DNA from: Candidatus Helarchaeota archaeon
Lineage (GTDB): Archaea; Asgardarchaeota; Lokiarchaeia; Helarchaeales; HEL-GB-A
Reading direction: 5' to 3'
Assembly (NCBI GenBank): GCA_013375455.1
Contig: JABXJT010000060.1
Coordinates: 1 to 28,025, forward strand
Length of the DNA stretch: 28,025 nt
Shown here: piece by piece, positions 14,517 to 22,347 of the stretch
How the letters are laid out: each line of letters opens with the position of its first letter
How positions within the stretch are numbered: position 1 is the stretch's first letter
Position numbers and translations under genes: made by a program
Notes under the pieces: model-generated
Database searches by the model: none
The model's input: the letters and a program-made list of their open reading frames with translations, nothing else
Told to the model about the DNA's origin: nothing

Positions 14517-15668
14517 TCATCCATAAAGTATTTTATTTTTATTTAGTTTCTTTTCTCGTTGAATTCTTGTAAGAATTTCATTAAATAAATTTGAGCTAAC
14601 TTCACGTTCATCCCGCAGGATCGCAAGGTGTATTGCTCCCTTAAGGATTTTATCTTTCAATTCTCGTCCAGAAAAATCATTTGTTTCTTTCGCGATTTTT
14701 GATAAATCCGCTGTAATTTGAATTGGTGCATTCCCTGAATACAACTTCAATATATCCAACCGCTCTTTAAAGGATGGTAAATCGAATAGAATTTCTTCTT
14801 CAAACCTGTTTCTCACCGCAGAATCCAATAAAGATGGAGCATTCGTTGCACAGATAGTCACGATCCCTTGTTTTGAACTTAATCCATCTAATTCAGAAAG
14901 GAGTGCATTAACTACTTCTGAAACATCCCCACGAATTGATTGATACCTTCTATCTAACGCGATAGCATCCAGTTCATCAATGAATATAATAGAGGGACCC
15001 GCATCTTTGGCTAATGAATATAATTGATGAATTCTTCGAGCTCCATCTCCAACATGGAGGCCAATCAACTCAGTAGCTTTTGTCAATAAAATGGGTACAT
15101 CTGTTTCGCAAGCAAGGGCGCGTGCCATCATTGTTTTACCAGTACCTGGAGGACCATATAATAAAATATTCTTTGGTATCCAATCATCAAATTTATCTGG
15201 ATTCTTTAAATATTTCATAATAATTTTACATTTGTCTTTAGCTTCCTGATTTCCAACAACGTCTTTGAAAAAGACTTTAGGATGCTCTAACATCACTGGT
15301 TTAATTTCTTGCTTTAAGGTAACACGCGTGTCCGTAGATATTTTGCCGGTCGCGTAATTCCCCTCGACTTCAATCTGGACTACCTTGAAAGCAAAATCAG
15401 GATATAGAAATTGGTCAAATAAAAACGTCCCATTTGAAACGATATAACCCGACCATTGTTCACGTGCATAAACTTCGAATAATTCGGGGTCATCACTGGT
15501 GATGACGGGCGGATTTCCATCCCCAATGGCCCGAATTGGATATCCAATCGGTTTTAAACGCAATTTGCTGATGACTGGTATTTCATCGCTAGCCCTCTTG
15601 TCAAAAAAGGTTTCAAACTCCTCTTTTTTCGGTAGGGCTTGCCGGATCTTGTGTTTTTTTCTGACCAT
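14517..15668 (-). CDS. AAA+ ATPase, COG1223 type
   Basis: Protein of 383 residues with one AAA module. Walker A is GPPGTGKT (172-179), Walker B IIFIDE (227-232), sensor 1 Asn276 (CATNAP), and Arg286/Arg288 (VRNRFEEE) are candidate Arg fingers. The signature between them, ELIGLHVGDGARRIHQLY (200-217) and DRRYQSIRGDVSEVVNALL, is typical of the archaeal COG1223 ATPases, relatives of the proteasomal and Cdc48 ATPases. The N-terminal 130 residues form a beta-rich domain (IGYPIRAIG ... FAFKVVQIEVEGNYATGKI) that may bind substrate. Substrate and partner are unknown; protein unfolding or remodelling is the family expectation. A 16-base perfect palindrome sits directly before the start codon, suggesting repression. 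Confidence 0.9.
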   Translation of the reverse strand: MVRKKHKIRQALPKKEEFETFFDKRASDEIPVISKLRLKPIGYPIRAIGDGNPPVITSDDPELFEVYAREQWSGYIVSNGTFLFDQFLYPDFAFKVVQIEVEGNYATGKISTDTRVTLKQEIKPVMLEHPKVFFKDVVGNQEAKDKCKIIMKYLKNPDKFDDWIPKNILLYGPPGTGKTMMARALACETDVPILLTKATELIGLHVGDGARRIHQLYSLAKDAGPSIIFIDELDAIALDRRYQSIRGDVSEVVNALLSELDGLSSKQGIVTICATNAPSLLDSAVRNRFEEEILFDLPSFKERLDILKLYSGNAPIQITADLSKIAKETNDFSGRELKDKILKGAIHLAILRDEREVSSNLFNEILTRIQREKKLNKNKILYG

Positions 15669-15672
15669 TATA

Positions 15673-15701
15673 TTTTCCTATAGGAAAAGAAAATATAAAA
15701 A
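15673..15701 (-). promoter_or_regulatory. Promoter with 16-base palindromic operator before the AAA+ gene
   Basis: TTTTCCTATAGGAAAA (15673-15688) is perfectly symmetric and lies between a TATA-like TTTTTATATT (15701-15692, minus strand) and the ATG at 15668. With archaeal spacing of about 25 bases from TATA box to start, transcription would begin near 15671, so the transcript would be nearly leaderless and the palindrome would occupy the core promoter, where a bound repressor blocks polymerase. Confidence 0.5.
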
Positions 15702-15848
15702 GATAAGCATATCAAAAAGTTTGAAAAAAGGCGGGTCTAAAGTCAAACTCCTCTCTGACCGAATTAGTCAATAACATTAAATAATTAGCTAAATTTAGCT
15801 TAATTATGTCTTTATGAAAATATTTTACAATGAAAGCCATGGTTCGAA

Positions 15849-15956
15849 TTAAAGTCTTTTGAAATGGCGATTTCTCTCTTCCTTTTTGATCAAAATACCA
15901 TATCCAGCTCCACTTTCATTATTAGGTGACCCATTATTCCAACCTGTTACAATCAT
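15849..15956 (-). CDS. Small ORF (35 aa) with a perfect ribosome binding site; possible 5' remnant of a longer gene
   Basis: The minus strand has AAGGAGG (15972-15966) nine bases before ATG at 15956, followed by 35 codons ending TAA. The peptide begins MIVTGWNNGSPNN and continues with a Gly-rich GAGYGI block and a charged KKEERNR segment. From memory this resembles the beginning of longer archaeal/bacterial proteins of about 90-100 residues starting with a similar TGWNNGSP...GAGYGI block, but I cannot check. A short continuation in another frame gives no convincing match, so the ORF is either a true small protein or the remaining 5' end of a decayed gene. Its own Shine-Dalgarno is one of the best in the window. 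It lies just past the terminators of the PP-loop gene. Confidence 0.45.
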   Translation of the reverse strand: MIVTGWNNGSPNNESGAGYGILIKKEERNRHFKRL

Positions 15957-16005
15957 CACAAAATTCCTCCTTATTTCTTATTGTAATAAAAGCTTACTTA
16001 AATAA

Positions 16006-16026
16006 AAAGGTCGTGAAATGACCTTT
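16006..16026 (-). terminator. Hairpin plus T-run downstream of the PP-loop gene
   Basis: On the minus strand AAAGGTC (16026-16020) pairs with GACCTTT (16012-16006) across a 7-base loop and is followed by a T-rich tail. It lies about 100 bases past the PP-loop stop codon and before the small ORF, fitting a terminator between them. Confidence 0.45.
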
Positions 16027-16089
16027 ATGGTGTCGTTTGTTAATTTGATCCTTAATTTTTTAACGAATAATACAAATCATAATTTGAAG

Positions 16090-16119
16090 AATGACGTGAA
16101 ACTTATCTTTCACGACATT
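16090..16119 (-). terminator. Strong imperfect hairpin directly after the PP-loop stop codon
   Basis: The arms AATGACGTGAAA (16090-16101) and TTTCACGACATT (16108-16119) pair over 11 of 12 positions with one A-A mismatch and a 6-base loop, starting 5 bases after the stop codon at 16124-16126. Likely a transcript-end structure. It is among the strongest hairpins in the window and may have travelled with the GC-rich gene. Confidence 0.5.
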
Positions 16120-16123
16120 CGAG

Positions 16124-17332
16124 CTAGGCTATTTGTGCATTTACGAGATTGATCACTTCGGAGTCATAGAGGTCCCCGAACCTCTTGTTTCCCCAGCCGC
16201 CGATTAGCCGGTTCTCCAGTCGATCAATCCCGATTTCTCTTAGGGTCTGGCAAATTCGGTCGATGTTGGGAGATTCCTTTGTAATTTCCTCGATCGCCTC
16301 TTCTTTCGTGACAAGCCCGGTTCGGATGCGGTAAGACCACATTTTCCGCTTCTGTTTGTATGAGGTAATTGCGTTCACGACTCCGCCAATACGACAGTCG
16401 GTTCCGACAAGTTCCCCCGTGAACATATCCTTGGGTGGAGTCCAGCCGTGTTCTTCTAAGAGGTGGAGTTGCTGTTTCTTGGATGAAATTTCGATGGCAG
16501 GCAATCCGATGTCGTAAAAGTCGAGGTTACCTAGCGCTTCAAGCTCTTCGGGGCTTAAACCATATCGCGTGATGAGTTCAGTAACGAGTTGCATGAACTC
16601 CTCTTTTAAGGTTAGGAGTTCATTTCCTTTGGAGAATCGTTCTAGGAAGGCCAGACAATCTCCAATGGTCCCTTGATAATTGTTCCACCGAGCTTTTAGG
16701 CTGGGGAAGGTATACAGAAAGGGATTGATTAGTTTATTCTTGCGATTTACCTCGATCGTGTAGCCGCCGTAGATTTCCCAGAGGTCTAGCCCGGTTATCA
16801 CAATGGGGATGTCGTATTTCAGCAGGACCCGACTTTGGATCGGGACGTGCGCGAGGCCTCCGCAGAGCTTGCATTGAATTCCTCCCGTGGATAACGTGCT
16901 GATGCCAAACCTGAATACCCGGTTCATTAGGGGTTTTGGCGCTTTGACGAAGACGTGATCGACACCTAGGCGATCCGTTAGTTCGTCAATACTCTGCTTT
17001 ACACCTTTATAGAACGTACCCTTGTCTGCAGTAAAGGCCAAGGTCTTGAGATGGTATTTTTCTTGCGCCAGGATTAACGCCGCGGAGCTATCTTTCCCTC
17101 CGCTCAAACAAACCAGCGCATCGTATTCATGGTTCTCATTTTTAACCTTCTCAAAAATCTTGGGTAGCTGTTCTTTCGCGGCTTTCCGATATTCATAAAA
17201 CGCCTTAGAATCCGTCTCCCAGTTTTGGCATTGGTTGCACCGTCCATTGGATGCTATTCTTATCGGCTTTTGGAGAAGTGTATCAAAAACTTCTACGTTC
17301 AAGCATGAAGAACATTCTTTTTCCATTTTCAT
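16124..17332 (-). CDS. PP-loop ATP pyrophosphatase with N-terminal zinc ribbon (WbpG-like N-acetyl sugar amidotransferase or related)
   Basis: Protein of 402 residues. Two Cys pairs at the N-terminus, CSSC (7-10) and CNQC (32-35), make a zinc ribbon, followed by the PP-loop SGGKDSS (77-83) and a second Cys pair CKLC (154-157). ATP-pyrophosphatase enzymes with this layout adenylate a substrate and then pass in ammonia or sulfur; WbpG-type sugar amidotransferases begin with a very similar ribbon, but tRNA-thiolation and LarE-like enzymes share the PP-loop, so the substrate is open. The DNA is markedly GC-rich (lines 16141 and 16801 count to 53 and 60 percent) against an AT-rich background, which suggests recent transfer. 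ATGs at 17332 and 17326 compete; the second has AGGT at better spacing. No sugar-pathway neighbours are present. Confidence 0.72.
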   Translation of the reverse strand: MKMEKECSSCLNVEVFDTLLQKPIRIASNGRCNQCQNWETDSKAFYEYRKAAKEQLPKIFEKVKNENHEYDALVCLSGGKDSSAALILAQEKYHLKTLAFTADKGTFYKGVKQSIDELTDRLGVDHVFVKAPKPLMNRVFRFGISTLSTGGIQCKLCGGLAHVPIQSRVLLKYDIPIVITGLDLWEIYGGYTIEVNRKNKLINPFLYTFPSLKARWNNYQGTIGDCLAFLERFSKGNELLTLKEEFMQLVTELITRYGLSPEELEALGNLDFYDIGLPAIEISSKKQQLHLLEEHGWTPPKDMFTGELVGTDCRIGGVVNAITSYKQKRKMWSYRIRTGLVTKEEAIEEITKESPNIDRICQTLREIGIDRLENRLIGGWGNKRFGDLYDSEVINLVNAQIA

Positions 17333-17525
17333 AACCTATAACAGCGTTATTATTTCTGTTGTGAAATCCCTTAAAAACTCCACAATTTTTTTTTACACTT
17401 TTGAAAAGAGAGTAAGTTAGAGAGACGAGCCAGTTTAAGAAAACTTCATTATGAGCGGTTTGCAATTACGCACGATTACTTGAGTTTGGGTGATTTTGGA
17501 AAGGCTTCGGAGGGCATTGCATAGT

Positions 17526-17572
17526 ATAGATAAAAAACCATAAGACACTTTCTGTATATTGAAATAAATGAA
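17526..17572 (+). repeat. Degenerate direct duplicate of the thpR 5' end
   Basis: The segment ATAGATAAAAA followed by about 11 codon-sized triplets here matches the same arrangement at 17680-17725. Translated from 17540 it reads IRHFLYIEINE against MRVFLCIEINK of thpR, with ATA in place of the start ATG. The similarity stops after that. It looks like the remnant of a second thpR copy or a short duplication of the gene start. Confidence 0.5.
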
Positions 17573-17655
17573 CTCGTGGCTGTCGGGGCCTATACTTCTT
17601 TTTTGACCTAAACCTATTTAACTCGCTAATTTCTGTTAAGGTGCTTTAAAACCAA

Positions 17656-17673
17656 AACCATTTAAATATGGTT
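17656..17673 (+). promoter_or_regulatory. thpR promoter TATA region inside an inverted repeat
   Basis: AACCAT (17656-17661) and ATGGTT (17668-17673) flank TTAAAT, so the TATA-like TTTAAATATG lies inside a 6-bp inverted repeat. Its centre is about 28 bases before the ATG at 17693, as for a leaderless archaeal transcript; no Shine-Dalgarno is seen before that ATG. Confidence 0.5.
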
Positions 17674-17692
17674 AAAAATATAGATAAAAACT

Positions 17693-18241
17693 ATGCGTGT
17701 CTTTTTGTGTATTGAAATAAATAAACCTGAAATTATCACGAAATTTCTCCAATTTCAAGAGGATTTGAAAAATACAGATGCAAGAATAAAGTTTGTTGAA
17801 ACTGAAAATATTCATTTTACTTTAAAATTTCTTGGAAATGTTGAACCTACGATCATCGATGAAATATTTCTAATAATGAAAAAGGTTCCATTTTCTGTTT
17901 TCTCAATGTCTTTTGAAACAGTAGGCTCTTTTCCATCATCTCGCCCTCGAGTAGTTTGGATCGGAATTTCAGAAGGTAGGAATGAACTCTCTTCTCTAAC
18001 CTCTTTTCTAAATCAAAACTTGAAGGTTCTAGGATTCAAGTCAGAAAAAAGAAAATTTTCTCCGCATATAACTATTGGTCGGGTGAAATTCGTGAAGGAT
18101 AGGAATTCCCTAATGAACATTCTGGAAAAATGGAAAAATCGATCATTCGGGAGAATGGAAGTGAGATCCTTTCAACTTAAAAAAAGTATATTGACACCAA
18201 AGGGACCTATTTACACTACCTTAAAGCAAATACAATTGTAA
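17693..18241 (+). CDS. thpR: RNA 2',3'-cyclic phosphodiesterase / 2'-5' RNA ligase family (ThpR/LigT)
   Basis: Protein of 182 residues, standard length for the 2H phosphoesterase LigT/ThpR. Both HxTx motifs are present: His41-Phe-Thr43-Leu and His125-Ile-Thr127-Ile, with the typical start MRVFLCIEI and the central PRVVWIGI strand. These enzymes hydrolyse 2',3'-cyclic phosphates of RNA ends and in vitro can join tRNA half molecules through 2'-5' bonds; in archaea their role in RNA repair or splicing-product processing is still open. The transcript is probably leaderless. It ends 8 bases from the convergent JAMM gene. A partial duplicate of its 5' end lies 150 bases upstream. Confidence 0.93.
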   Translation: MRVFLCIEINKPEIITKFLQFQEDLKNTDARIKFVETENIHFTLKFLGNVEPTIIDEIFLIMKKVPFSVFSMSFETVGSFPSSRPRVVWIGISEGRNELSSLTSFLNQNLKVLGFKSEKRKFSPHITIGRVKFVKDRNSLMNILEKWKNRSFGRMEVRSFQLKKSILTPKGPIYTTLKQIQL

Positions 18242-18249
18242 TTTCTTCA

Positions 18250-19983
18250 TTATGGATAAAAAAGGGGCTCTGGTTCAGTAACTATTAATTCAGATTCAAT
18301 TTCAGCTATTTTTGTTGGATCAATTGGTCTTCTATTTAATTTCTTGCAATCCTCTTCAGCCTTTTTCATCCGGTCTTGACAATTTTGAAAAAGCATTTCT
18401 GCATTTTTTATATCAGCTAAAGCGTGCACGGGAAATTTTCTTTGGGCTTTTTCAAAATGAATGCATGCAAGATTATAATATGCTGCAGAAACACAAGGTG
18501 CCCTATCAATATATTTTTGATGGTCCCCCATACTTCTGTAGCCTTTCCCAAGGCACATTTCAGCAGTTCCATGAAGACTACTTGCTAATACGGAATCCTT
18601 TAAGGATTCTGCTGCTTCAGTTCCCTTCTTAGCACCACCTACAAATAATTTAGCTGCTTGCATGTACTGTGCGGCTTTTTCACTTTCACCAGCTTTTATC
18701 TCTTGGATCCTAATGTGGTAAAAGTTAATTTCACTAATGATCTTATTCATATTTATGATTTGCCTCAATAATTTGTGCTGTTTTTTGACTGTTCTTGCAA
18801 AAATTAATGCGGTACTTAGGATATTAGCAGCTTCTTTGGAATACTTGATTTGATTGTCGATATTTTTTTGTTTTAATGAATGTCTTATCAGAGCCCCGTA
18901 AATCTCTGCGGCTTCAATTAGAATGTTGGAAACTTGAATTCTATCATCTTCAACCTTAATCATATTTCCTGATAAATCTCTGATTTCAAGTATCAAACCA
19001 ATTTTTTCTGAGCGAATACGTTTTATTGCCGAAGACAGAGCTAAAGCTAGCTTCAGCATCAATTTTGCATCGTTTTCAGATGGATCACGCTGACGTGTAA
19101 AGATTTCAGTCCGAATTTTTGAAATCTTATTCCAAAAGTCATATAAAAATCCACCGACTTGCAGAAACGCATCTGATGCTAGCCCTATTTTTCCATTTTC
19201 TTCAAATTCTTTTCCTGCCGAAATAGCCAAATCTATTGCTTTCTCATACTCTTCTCTTTCTCCTAACGCCAAGGCCTTCTCTAACATTTCAAGCGCAGCT
19301 GAACTTGCGCCAATATCTTCCTTTTGAGTTTCAGTTTTTGTTATGGTTTGAGAGGCTTCAATTGCACCTGATATTCTCTCTCCATATTCATCAATTAAAG
19401 GCCGTTGAATCGTGGCTCTCTGGGCTAGATCCATCAACATCTGCCCCACGAATTTATCATCCAATCCCTCAATTTTCCAATTCAATTTCGAGTAGGATGA
19501 GTTAGAGTTTGTTGGATCATCCAATTTAAAGATTTCAAAGCCGGAGTACGTACTTGAAATCTTAGAGGGATCAATCACCAGAGCAATTGCTTTATCATTT
19601 ATACCTTGATATCCTATGTGATTTTTAACATCTATCGAACTCAAGAATATCTGTAAACCCGGATGAGAATGATACCATCCAACAAGAAAATATCCTTTTT
19701 CTGCCGCCTTTTCATTTACTTCGGCAGCCTCAATATAATGTTGTTCTTCAAATTCAACTTCAGTTGCCCCACCATGGACCATCGGAACGGCTTCATGGAC
19801 TATAACATTAGTATCATCTATTTTTCCTACTAGAAACCCATAAACTTCACGCCATTGGTTTTGATTTATCCCTGGGTTCGCAAACCGAGTGCTGTGTAGT
19901 ACTATGTCCTTATATGCTTGAAATTGTATGATAACGGTACCTGCTTCAGCTGAATCATCGGTTGGTATTTCATTCTGGGACAT
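18250..19983 (-). CDS. JAMM/MPN+ metalloprotease (Rpn11/CSN5-like) fused to a long helical region
   Basis: About 577 residues from ATG 19983 (584 from the ATG at 20004; GAGG lies 8-9 bases before the former). In the longer numbering, Glu53 (WREVYGFLVG), His112 and His114 (WYHSHPG) and Asp125 (FLSSID) give a complete E...HxHx(10)D zinc site, with the HSHPGxxxxLSxxD arrangement of Rpn11, CSN5 and AMSH. Such enzymes cleave isopeptide bonds of ubiquitin-like proteins; Asgard archaea are known to have Rpn11-like members with ubiquitin systems. From about residue 230 on the protein is almost wholly helical: ALEMLEKALALGEREEYEKAIDLA resembles a TPR or MIT-like hairpin, and further repeats follow to residue 560. 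No ubiquitin, E1 or E2 gene is in the window. The helical part may recruit substrate or a membrane complex. Confidence 0.87.
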   Translation of the reverse strand: MSQNEIPTDDSAEAGTVIIQFQAYKDIVLHSTRFANPGINQNQWREVYGFLVGKIDDTNVIVHEAVPMVHGGATEVEFEEQHYIEAAEVNEKAAEKGYFLVGWYHSHPGLQIFLSSIDVKNHIGYQGINDKAIALVIDPSKISSTYSGFEIFKLDDPTNSNSSYSKLNWKIEGLDDKFVGQMLMDLAQRATIQRPLIDEYGERISGAIEASQTITKTETQKEDIGASSAALEMLEKALALGEREEYEKAIDLAISAGKEFEENGKIGLASDAFLQVGGFLYDFWNKISKIRTEIFTRQRDPSENDAKLMLKLALALSSAIKRIRSEKIGLILEIRDLSGNMIKVEDDRIQVSNILIEAAEIYGALIRHSLKQKNIDNQIKYSKEAANILSTALIFARTVKKQHKLLRQIINMNKIISEINFYHIRIQEIKAGESEKAAQYMQAAKLFVGGAKKGTEAAESLKDSVLASSLHGTAEMCLGKGYRSMGDHQKYIDRAPCVSAAYYNLACIHFEKAQRKFPVHALADIKNAEMLFQNCQDRMKKAEEDCKKLNRRPIDPTKIAEIESELIVTEPEPLFYP

Positions 19984-20082
19984 TTTTAAAGCCTCAAGAC
20001 ACATGAAAAATAAATAGAATTATTTGGTTTCTTTAGGATAATTGAATTTATATGATTATTTAATTTTGTTTAGGAGTGATTC

Positions 20083-20541
20083 ATGATGGAAACTGCGAAA
20101 ATCAGAATGGCCGAAATTACATCTAAAAATCAAACCTATCGAGAAGCTACCGCTGAGGGGACAATATATCTTAAAAAAAGTACTATAGAAAGAATCAAAA
20201 CCGACTCTCTTGATAAAGGAGATCCAATTCATACTTCAGAAATTGCAGGAATTTTAGCAGCTAAACAAACTCCTCAACTAATCCCCTTATGTCATCCAAT
20301 TCCAATTACTAATGTTAAAATCAATATTTCGATAGAACAAGAATTCATTAAAGCACGATGTACTGTTAAGAGTCTCAGTAGGACGGGAGTAGAGATGGAA
20401 GCCTTAACCGGAGTATCAGTAGCTCTCTTGACAATATGGGATATGGCAAAACCACTTGAGAAAGATAAAGATGGGCAATATCCAAATACTAAGATAACAG
20501 ATATTCGTGTGGTTAAAAAAATTAAGGAAAATGTGAAATAG
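20083..20541 (+). CDS. moaC: Cyclic pyranopterin monophosphate synthase MoaC
   Basis: Protein of 152 residues, usual size. Diagnostic blocks: IPLCHPIPIT (67-76, with Cys70-His71) and VEMEALTGVSVALLTIWDMAK (103-123). With MoaA it converts GTP to cyclic pyranopterin monophosphate, the first step to molybdopterin; the N-terminal half also has the usual TAEGTIYL and GILAAKQT segments. Two adjacent ATGs (20083, 20086) follow TAGGAGTGA, the second at better spacing. First gene of a four-gene Mo-cofactor cluster; moaA, moaD and moaE are not in the window. Confidence 0.95.
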   Translation: MMETAKIRMAEITSKNQTYREATAEGTIYLKKSTIERIKTDSLDKGDPIHTSEIAGILAAKQTPQLIPLCHPIPITNVKINISIEQEFIKARCTVKSLSRTGVEMEALTGVSVALLTIWDMAKPLEKDKDGQYPNTKITDIRVVKKIKENVK

Positions 20542-20542
20542 A

Positions 20543-21079
20543 ATGTGTAATAAAAAAATTCCATCCAATCATCACGAAAAAGTGCATGAAAATGTAAAAT
20601 TTTCTGTGATTATTGTAAGCGATAGGAGATATCAACAATCAAAAGCCGGTAAACCCATTCAAGATTTAACCATACCTATAACTGAAAAGGTTATATCTAA
20701 ATATAGTTATGGGATACAAAGTAGATTAATTGTTCCTGATGATAAGAACGAAATACTTCGGAAATTATCGTCTTTACTCGATGAAAATGATTCAGAAATA
20801 ATTCTCACGTCAGGTGGTACAGGAATTGGTCCGAGAGACGTGACTATAGAAACAATCCAACCGCTTTTTGAGAAAGAAATAACGGGTTTCGGGGAATTAT
20901 TTCGATACATTAGTTATGAAGAAATTGGTCCTGCAGCGATGTTATCTCGAGCTACAGCAGGCATAATTAAATCAAAATTAATTTTTATTCTTCCTGGCAA
21001 TCCAAATGCAGTTGAATTAGCTCTCAAGAAATTAATTCTTCCAGAAATTGATCATATGCTAAATATGATAGGAAAATAA
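20543..21079 (+). CDS. moaB: MoaB/Mog-like molybdopterin adenylyltransferase
   Basis: Protein of 178 residues with the MogA/MoaB hallmark TSGGTGIGPRDVT (89-101) and GFGELFRYISYEEIGPAAMLSRA, followed by IFILPGNP. In archaea MoaB-type proteins activate molybdopterin by adenylation before metal insertion. The ATG is one base after the moaC stop codon, so the genes are almost certainly translationally coupled. The first 18 residues (His/Lys rich) extend slightly beyond the family core. Confidence 0.94.
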   Translation: MCNKKIPSNHHEKVHENVKFSVIIVSDRRYQQSKAGKPIQDLTIPITEKVISKYSYGIQSRLIVPDDKNEILRKLSSLLDENDSEIILTSGGTGIGPRDVTIETIQPLFEKEITGFGELFRYISYEEIGPAAMLSRATAGIIKSKLIFILPGNPNAVELALKKLILPEIDHMLNMIGK

Positions 21080-21093
21080 CTTTTAGTGATTAA

Positions 21094-22341
21094 ATGCTTA
21101 ATGTTAGATTAAAAGGTTTTAAAAAATACCATCGAATTAATGTGACTCTCCTAAAATTTTTAGATTTAATACCAAAACTTCCCCAAGAAAAAATTTTGAC
21201 AGAAAATTCTCTCAGGAGAATCGTTGCTTCTGATGTTATTTCACAGGTAAACGTACCTCACTTTTCCCGCTCTGCTATGGATGGTTATGCCGTCCGTTCT
21301 GAAGATACATTTGGCTCTTCACCTCATAATCCAAAAGTGCTAAAAGTCACTGAAAAAATAAGCGCAGCAGAAACTTCAACTAAACAAATTAATTTTAAAG
21401 AAACCATTCAAGTTTCCACTGGCTCGCCAATTCCTAAGGGCGCAGATGCCGTTATTAAATTGGAAAATATTGAAAAAATAGAAAATTCAATAGAGGTTCA
21501 TTTTCCAGTAACTCCAGGTCAAAATATTTCAAAAATTGGTGAAGATGTAAAAAAAGGTAACTTGTTATTATCAAAAGGCCATTCAATTCGTCCCCAAGAC
21601 ATCGCTCTCCTGCTGGTATGTGGCATTACAGAATTATCAGTTACCAAGCAGCCAAGAATTGCTATTTTTCCAACTGGTTCTGAATTAGTACGACCAGGAC
21701 AAACACCTAAAATCGGAAAAGTTATTGAATCAAATAGTTATTCAATAGCAGCTCTCTGTTCATTATATGGTGGAATCCCCACTCGATTCGACGTTGTTCC
21801 TGATGATCCAAAAGCTTTGTTAAATGCAATTGAAAAGGGAACAACATTTGATATTATCACGTTTAGTGGCGGAACGTCAGTTGGAGAATATGATCTCCTT
21901 CCTTCCGTTATTAATTCGTATAAAGAAGGAAAAATTTTTGCTCATGGATTTGCAATCCGTCCAGGCAGCCCAACAGCTATTGGATTCGTTAATAATATCC
22001 CTATTTTTTGCTTACCTGGATTCCCAGTAGCTACAATGATTTCTTTTTCAATATTTGTAAGACCCACTATTAGGGTAATGTTAGGTACAAAATTGGATCC
22101 AAGACCCTTCATCTACGCTGAATTAACTAAAAAAATTCCATCTGCCCTTGGAAGACGAGACTTCGTAAGAGTTACAATCGAACAGAAAAATGGTAGGATC
22201 CTTGCAACTCCTACTCGCTTAAAAGGATCTGGAATAATTAGTTCAATGGTTAAATCGGATGGAATAATTGAAATTCCAGAGGACGTAGAAGGATTAGAAA
22301 AAGGGACAACTGTTACTGTTCGATTGTTCCCGACTTGGTGA
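21094..22341 (+). CDS. moeA: Molybdopterin molybdenumtransferase MoeA (copy 1)
   Basis: Protein of 415 residues. It carries the classical motifs: SRSAMDGYAV (58-67), STGSPIPKGADAV (108-120), GEDVKKG (149-155), FPTGSEL (192-198), FSGGTSVGEYDLLP (257-270) and CLPGFP (306-311). MoeA inserts molybdate (or tungstate) into adenylated molybdopterin. It follows moaB by 14 bases and precedes a second moeA by 6 bases. This copy keeps the canonical AMDGYAV and GGTSVGE residues, unlike its neighbour, so it is the more conventional enzyme. Confidence 0.95.
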   Translation: MLNVRLKGFKKYHRINVTLLKFLDLIPKLPQEKILTENSLRRIVASDVISQVNVPHFSRSAMDGYAVRSEDTFGSSPHNPKVLKVTEKISAAETSTKQINFKETIQVSTGSPIPKGADAVIKLENIEKIENSIEVHFPVTPGQNISKIGEDVKKGNLLLSKGHSIRPQDIALLLVCGITELSVTKQPRIAIFPTGSELVRPGQTPKIGKVIESNSYSIAALCSLYGGIPTRFDVVPDDPKALLNAIEKGTTFDIITFSGGTSVGEYDLLPSVINSYKEGKIFAHGFAIRPGSPTAIGFVNNIPIFCLPGFPVATMISFSIFVRPTIRVMLGTKLDPRPFIYAELTKKIPSALGRRDFVRVTIEQKNGRILATPTRLKGSGIISSMVKSDGIIEIPEDVEGLEKGTTVTVRLFPTW

Positions 22342-22347
22342 TTGTAA

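Larger units (their letters stand above)
17333..17692. other. Gene-free interval between the PP-loop gene and thpR
   Basis: No complete gene is visible. It contains the divergent promoter region, a moderately GC-rich patch at about 17415-17520 resembling the neighbouring PP-loop gene in composition, a decayed copy of the thpR 5' end (17526-17572) and the thpR promoter. Confidence 0.55.
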
